Shown: one piece after another, positions 53,394 to 56,663 of the stretch
How the letters are laid out: each line of letters starts with the position of its first letter
Position numbering within the stretch: the stretch's first letter is position 1
From: RYN-428 sp035551995
GTDB lineage: Bacteria; Planctomycetota; Phycisphaerae; Tepidisphaerales; Tepidisphaeraceae
NCBI GenBank assembly: GCA_035551995.1
Contig: DASZME010000045.1
Coordinates: 1-56,663 of the forward strand
Length of the DNA: 56,663 bases
Direction of reading: 5' to 3'
Notes under the pieces: model-generated
Seen by the model: only the letters and a program-made list of their open reading frames with translations
Told to the model about the DNA's origin: nothing
The model's database searches: none
Translations under genes and position numbers: made by a program

Positions 53394-53605
53394 CCGGCGG
53401 CCTCGGTCAAAAGATTGCGCGCTTCATCCAAACCCCGCACGGCCTGATCGCGCGTTACGGAGGGGAAGTCGTCCAGAAACGCATCGAGCGTGTACCCGCC
53501 CTCAAGATAATCGATCAAATTCTTAATCGGCACGCGCGTGCCCCGGAAGACGACTGTGCCGCTGAGAATTTCCGGGTCGGAATGAAACACCGAACTCTTG
53601 TTCAT
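53390..53605 (-). CDS. DUF433 protein (putative antitoxin)
   Basis: A 71-residue protein with the DUF433 helix-turn-helix-like motif 'LSGTVVFRGTRVPIKNLIDYLEGG' and 'FLDDFPSVTRDQAV' (residues given as two separate segments). Partner of the DUF5615 gene. The start at 53605 is chosen over the open frame to 53686, whose extra 27 residues lack similarity; a GAAGGG is some 15 bases upstream, so the site is weak. DUF433 proteins probably bind the promoter and repress the pair. Confidence 0.85.
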   Translation of the reverse strand: MNKSSVFHSDPEILSGTVVFRGTRVPIKNLIDYLEGGYTLDAFLDDFPSVTRDQAVRGLDEARNLLTEAAG

Positions 53606-53798
53606 GGCAACGGAATGATACCCTTCCGCCGAGTTTCCAACAACCCGAGAACAGCCTGATTTGACGGGACGCTCGTCACTGCACATGTGCGCTTTGCGAA
53701 AACGTTAGACCATCGCGTTTTGGACATGGCTTTCCGCCGACCTCTACGGCGCGATGTCGTTTAGAATTTTCGCGGCATCCCGTTATGATCCGCCTTCT

Positions 53799-54683
53799 AT
53801 GACCACTCCTTCGCAAGTAAAGATCGATCGCAAGCCGTTTGAAACGCAAGTGCATGACGTGATGGGCGGCGCCGCCAGGTGGGAAGTGAAAGTTCACGAC
53901 CATGGACTGGTGGCGCTGGTGGACGTGATGCCGCGGATGGCGCCTGCCGGAAAGACCGCCGATTTTGCGATCGTGCAGGCGGCGCGCGTCAGTTATGGCG
54001 AAGGAACCAAGCAGGTCAACGAAGATCGGGGATTGATTCGATACCTCGCCAGGCATCGGCACACGACGCCGTTCGAGATGGTCGAATTCAAGTTTCATCA
54101 TGTGATGCCGATCTTCATCGCCCGGCAATGGATTCGACATCGCACCGCCAACGTCAACGAATACAGCGCGCGATATTCCGTGGTGCGTGATCGTTTCTAC
54201 CGGCCGGATATCGAAAACGTCCGCAAGCAAAGCGCCGCCAATCGCCAGGGGGGCGAAGAGCCGATCGACGCCGCGACCGCTCAGGAGTTTTTGGATTATC
54301 TCACGAAAGTCGAGTCGGCGTACGATGAATACCAGAAGCTGATGGATAAAGGCGTCTCCCGCGAATTGGCTCGAATCGGCTTGCCGGTGAACGTGTACAC
54401 CGAGTGGTATTGGAAGATCGATCTGCACAATCTTTTTCATTTCCTTTCGCTGCGGATGGACGCGCACGCCCAGCAGGAAATTCGCGATTACGCCACCGCC
54501 ATGTTCGAATTGATTCGCCCGATCGTTCCGATCGCCGCCGAGGCGTTCATGGATTACAACCTTGGCGGCATGCACCTGACCCGCCTCGAGATCGAAGCGA
54601 TCCGCGCCGGTCAGCCGATCGACGCGCAGAACAAGCGCGAAACAGCCGAGTGGGAAGAGAAGAAAAAGAAGCTTGGGCTGTAG
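53799..54683 (+). CDS. thyX: Flavin-dependent thymidylate synthase
   Basis: A 294-residue ThyX enzyme that methylates dUMP with methylenetetrahydrofolate and FADH2. The ThyX motif RHRx7S begins at R113 in 'RHRTANVNEYSARYS', with S123. 'FLSLRMDAHAQQEIRDYA' holds the FAD/dUMP-binding residues of the C-terminal helices. The start is the ATG at 53799; the frame opens 15 codons earlier without similarity. It replaces the classical ThyA, which is absent from this window. Confidence 0.95.
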   Translation: MTTPSQVKIDRKPFETQVHDVMGGAARWEVKVHDHGLVALVDVMPRMAPAGKTADFAIVQAARVSYGEGTKQVNEDRGLIRYLARHRHTTPFEMVEFKFHHVMPIFIARQWIRHRTANVNEYSARYSVVRDRFYRPDIENVRKQSAANRQGGEEPIDAATAQEFLDYLTKVESAYDEYQKLMDKGVSRELARIGLPVNVYTEWYWKIDLHNLFHFLSLRMDAHAQQEIRDYATAMFELIRPIVPIAAEAFMDYNLGGMHLTRLEIEAIRAGQPIDAQNKRETAEWEEKKKKLGL

Positions 54684-54808
54684 GGCAATCGCGAGGCTGG
54701 GTTTGATTCCGCGACTCAAGGGCAATAAGATTCGTGCATCCCAAAGATGATGCGCCTTTTGCGTTTGCACGATCGGACGATCCAATCCGTACTGAGAGTT
54801 GACTGCGA

Positions 54809-55420
54809 ATGTTACAAACCGAGACGAAAATTCTGACACCATTTCAATCCGCGATGGCGCCGTTGCCGCCGTCGGTTAGTTTTGATGAGTTGATCGCCAA
54901 GCTTCCGGCCCGCGAGCGCGGCGCCGTTCAGCGGCACGAATTGGCGTGCGAGGAACTCGACGCGTCGCATGCCGCCCTATGGCGCCGGTTGATCTGCCGT
55001 CTGGCGACATTGGCGCCGCATGCGGTTCGGGCGCTGGGCCAGCACACGCTGCAATTTTTCATCGCCGACGGAAAGTACCGCCAGCAGGTTTTCGCGCTCG
55101 ACGATCACCGTGATTCCAAGATCGTCGTTTACTGCCCCGACGTGCTTGAAGTGGCGTTGGCCGAAGGCGTTTTGCTTCCCCCGCCCGACGCCGCCGAACC
55201 GCGCGCGTACGGGATCCCCGGCGGGCGCGGCGTGCTCTATATCGAACGCCTGGATTCGACCAACACCACAAACCCCGACGCCTCGTTTAAGTTCATGCTT
55301 GGCTGGAACCGCCGGGCCCTGCGCACGACGCTTTTGTCCACCGCCAGCCCGCAACAAGCGACCGCCGCCGAGCGGTTGTGGAGCCTGGCGGGACGGGATT
55401 GGAAAATTTTGCAGCCGTAA
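54809..55420 (+). CDS. Conserved-looking protein of unknown function
   Basis: A 203-residue soluble protein with no signal peptide or membrane segment. The middle has mixed helices and strands ('HTLQFFIADGKYRQQVFALDD', 'SKIVVYCPDVLEVALAEGV'), then 'GVLYIERLDSTNTTN'. The coding pattern (GC-rich third bases, no repeats) is normal, so it is a real gene. I recognise no family. It follows thyX by 125 bp on the same strand. Confidence 0.65.
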   Translation: MLQTETKILTPFQSAMAPLPPSVSFDELIAKLPARERGAVQRHELACEELDASHAALWRRLICRLATLAPHAVRALGQHTLQFFIADGKYRQQVFALDDHRDSKIVVYCPDVLEVALAEGVLLPPPDAAEPRAYGIPGGRGVLYIERLDSTNTTNPDASFKFMLGWNRRALRTTLLSTASPQQATAAERLWSLAGRDWKILQP

Positions 55421-55559
55421 CCGCAAGCCGCGTTTCAATTCTTCTGGCCCCTGATTTTTGGGCGGGAGGGACGAGCTTTCCTGTTCATTTCAGCGTTCCC
55501 GCGAACGACGTCCGTCCACCACATGATCGGCCAGATATCCGGGCATCGACGATTCGTTT

Positions 55560-55790
55560 TCAGTCAGCAGAATCGATCGCCTGGAGCAACGCCAGGAGTT
55601 GATCGTCGATTTGTGCTCGGTCAGCCGGATCTGTGGATGGCCTTCGGCATGTTGTCGGGGACGACGATGTCGCGCCTGCCATCGATCTTCGGCGGCGTTT
55701 TCACATCCTGAGAAAATTCGATTGTCTGGTTTTCGTCGTCCCCCAAAACTTCCCACGGCGCGTGCTGTGTCGCCACTGCGGCGCCAAGGC
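55560..55790 (-). pseudogene. Possible degraded coding remnant
   Basis: Two adjacent reading frames on the minus strand look like pieces of one gene split by a frameshift: 'ENQTIEFSQDVKTPPKIDG' ending at a stop at 55621, and 'DRAQIDDQLLALLQAIDSAD' in another frame ending at 55560. Neither has a start. The family is not recognised. It is also possible that it is chance. The rest of the 55421-55798 gap holds nothing I can support. Confidence 0.25.
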
Positions 55791-55798
55791 GGGCACGG

Positions 55799-56663
55799 TC
55801 ATTTAGACTTCGGCCTGATCGTGATCGTGCCGGTCGTGGCCGTGGCGAGGTAATAGGCGTTGCCGGCGAATATCGCCTTGAACAAATAAGAGCCGGGGCT
55901 CGATGGCGCGCCGGACAGGGGATGGCTATACGACGTATCGCCGGCAAGATAATAAGTAAATACCGGTGTCGCGATCTTCGCGCCAGTCACCACGCTGGCG
56001 ACATACCCGGTCGCCGGATATGGCTTGCCGTTGTAGACGCCGCCGTCGTCGGCGGCGTGAATCACGGTTGGCGCCTTGGAAATGGTGAAGTAGCCGGTGG
56101 TGAAGGTCGAGAGATAGTTGGCGTTGCCGGCGAAGCTCGCCTTGTAGTTATAGTTGCCGGGAGCTGACGGTACGCTGGAAAGCGGATGTGCGTACTTGGT
56201 GTCGCTTGAGAGGTAATAGGTGAAAACCGGCTTGGCGATCGATGTGCCGCCGGCGTCGGCGACATATCCGGTGGCGGGAATGGGATGGCCGGTATAAGCC
56301 CCCCCGTCATCGGCGGCGTAAATCACCGCCGAGCCCTTGCCGATGGCGAATGTCCCGGTTGTGGAACTCGGCAAATAATTTGGATTGCCGGCGAAGGCAG
56401 CCTTCAAACGGTAGCTGCCGACGTCGGACGGCGCGCCCGATAGCGGATGAGCATACTTGGTGTCGCTGGCAAGATAGTAGGTAAAGACCGGCGTGGCGAT
56501 TGACGCGCCGCCAATGCCCGCGACATATCCAGCGGCGGGAATTGGCGCTCCGGTATAGATGCCGCCGGCCTCGGTCACGTGAGTGACCGTGGGAGCCGCG
56601 CCGATGGTAAACGTAGTTGACGCGCTCGCCGGAATGTAGTCCGCGCTGCCGGCGAAATTTGCT
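55799..56663 (-). CDS. MBG-repeat surface protein, C-terminal part (cut by window edge)
   Basis: The C-terminal part of a large secreted protein; the start lies beyond the window. The open frame runs from the edge to a stop at 55799 and holds three complete and one partial copy of an 87-residue repeat with 'YTGxPIPAxGYVA', 'PVFTYYLxxDTxYxHPLS' and 'GSYxxKAxFAGNxNYL'. This is the MBG (immunoglobulin-like) domain of bacterial surface proteins, often used for adhesion. It ends in a short basic tail ('TITIRPKSK') with no anchoring motif. Confidence 0.9.
   Translation of the reverse strand, partial: ANFAGSADYIPASASTTFTIGAAPTVTHVTEAGGIYTGAPIPAAGYVAGIGGASIATPVFTYYLASDTKYAHPLSGAPSDVGSYRLKAAFAGNPNYLPSSTTGTFAIGKGSAVIYAADDGGAYTGHPIPATGYVADAGGTSIAKPVFTYYLSSDTKYAHPLSSVPSAPGNYNYKASFAGNANYLSTFTTGYFTISKAPTVIHAADDGGVYNGKPYPATGYVASVVTGAKIATPVFTYYLAGDTSYSHPLSGAPSSPGSYLFKAIFAGNAYYLATATTGTITIRPKSK

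Noticed and set aside
1..56663. Insertion sequences, prophage or integrase genes
   Set aside because: No transposase, integrase or phage structural gene was recognised; the Rpn nuclease is the only gene with a link to mobility.

Overview
The window is a GC-rich, densely coded stretch of bacterial chromosome. It carries 51 clear or probable protein genes, one tRNA, no ribosomal RNA, no CRISPR array and no recognisable insertion sequence. The gene set suggests a Gram-negative member of the Planctomycetota, perhaps close to the Phycisphaerae. The clues are secreted proteins with a Thr-Arg-Pro-rich linker, an MJ0042-type zinc-ribbon membrane protein, PQQ-repeat proteins, a GH10-like protein, a (2Fe-2S) thioredoxin-like ferredoxin, and membrane-anchored rather than lipidated transport proteins. 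This placement is an inference from gene content, not a marker-based assignment.

Layout. 1-3.1 kb: a terminator, a small lipoprotein, a GH10-fold protein without its catalytic glutamates, and a membrane-anchored helix-hairpin-helix protein. 3.2-12.5 kb: a peptide-type ABC importer (two ATPases, two permeases, a membrane-anchored binding protein) preceded by an RraA-like protein and faced by a divergent M81 (MlrC-like) metallopeptidase, with a 180-bp palindromic element between the two arms. 12.7-20 kb: DsbA-like protein, acetate kinase, TilS, a secreted protein, a GH16 glycanase and a zinc-ribbon membrane protein. 20.2-25.9 kb: an inactive and an active M16 peptidase with an Rpn-type nuclease gene between them, then a methyltransferase and a thiolase. 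26.1-29.5 kb: an HtrA protease followed by a catalytically dead HtrA-like PDZ protein and a small TPR protein. 29.7-36.2 kb: an RdgC-like protein, ferredoxin, PQQ beta-propeller, thioesterase, aminotransferase, HpcH/HpaI aldolase and a STAS protein.

36.4-42.8 kb: pgeF and a tight four-gene operon for a glycosyltransferase, a PIG-L deacetylase, a sensor kinase and an NtrC-type regulator. A candidate sigma-54 (-24/-12) promoter lies about 130 bp upstream, so this may be a self-regulated envelope-glycan system. 43-48 kb: tRNA-Tyr, then cdsA, phoH and a 7TM-HD phosphodiesterase. 48.2-56.7 kb: a PAS-GGDEF-EAL protein, YkgJ and DUF421 proteins, an exchanger-like membrane protein, a DUF433/DUF5615 toxin-antitoxin-like pair, thyX, an unknown gene, a degraded coding remnant and the C-terminal end of an MBG-repeat surface protein cut by the window edge.

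The most striking non-genic signal is a dispersed repeat of about 98 bp. It is present in five intergenic places (12.5, 25.9, 34.5, 36.3 and 43.4 kb) in both orientations and has no transposase. Two other structured intergenic elements sit at 10.7 kb and 34.7 kb.
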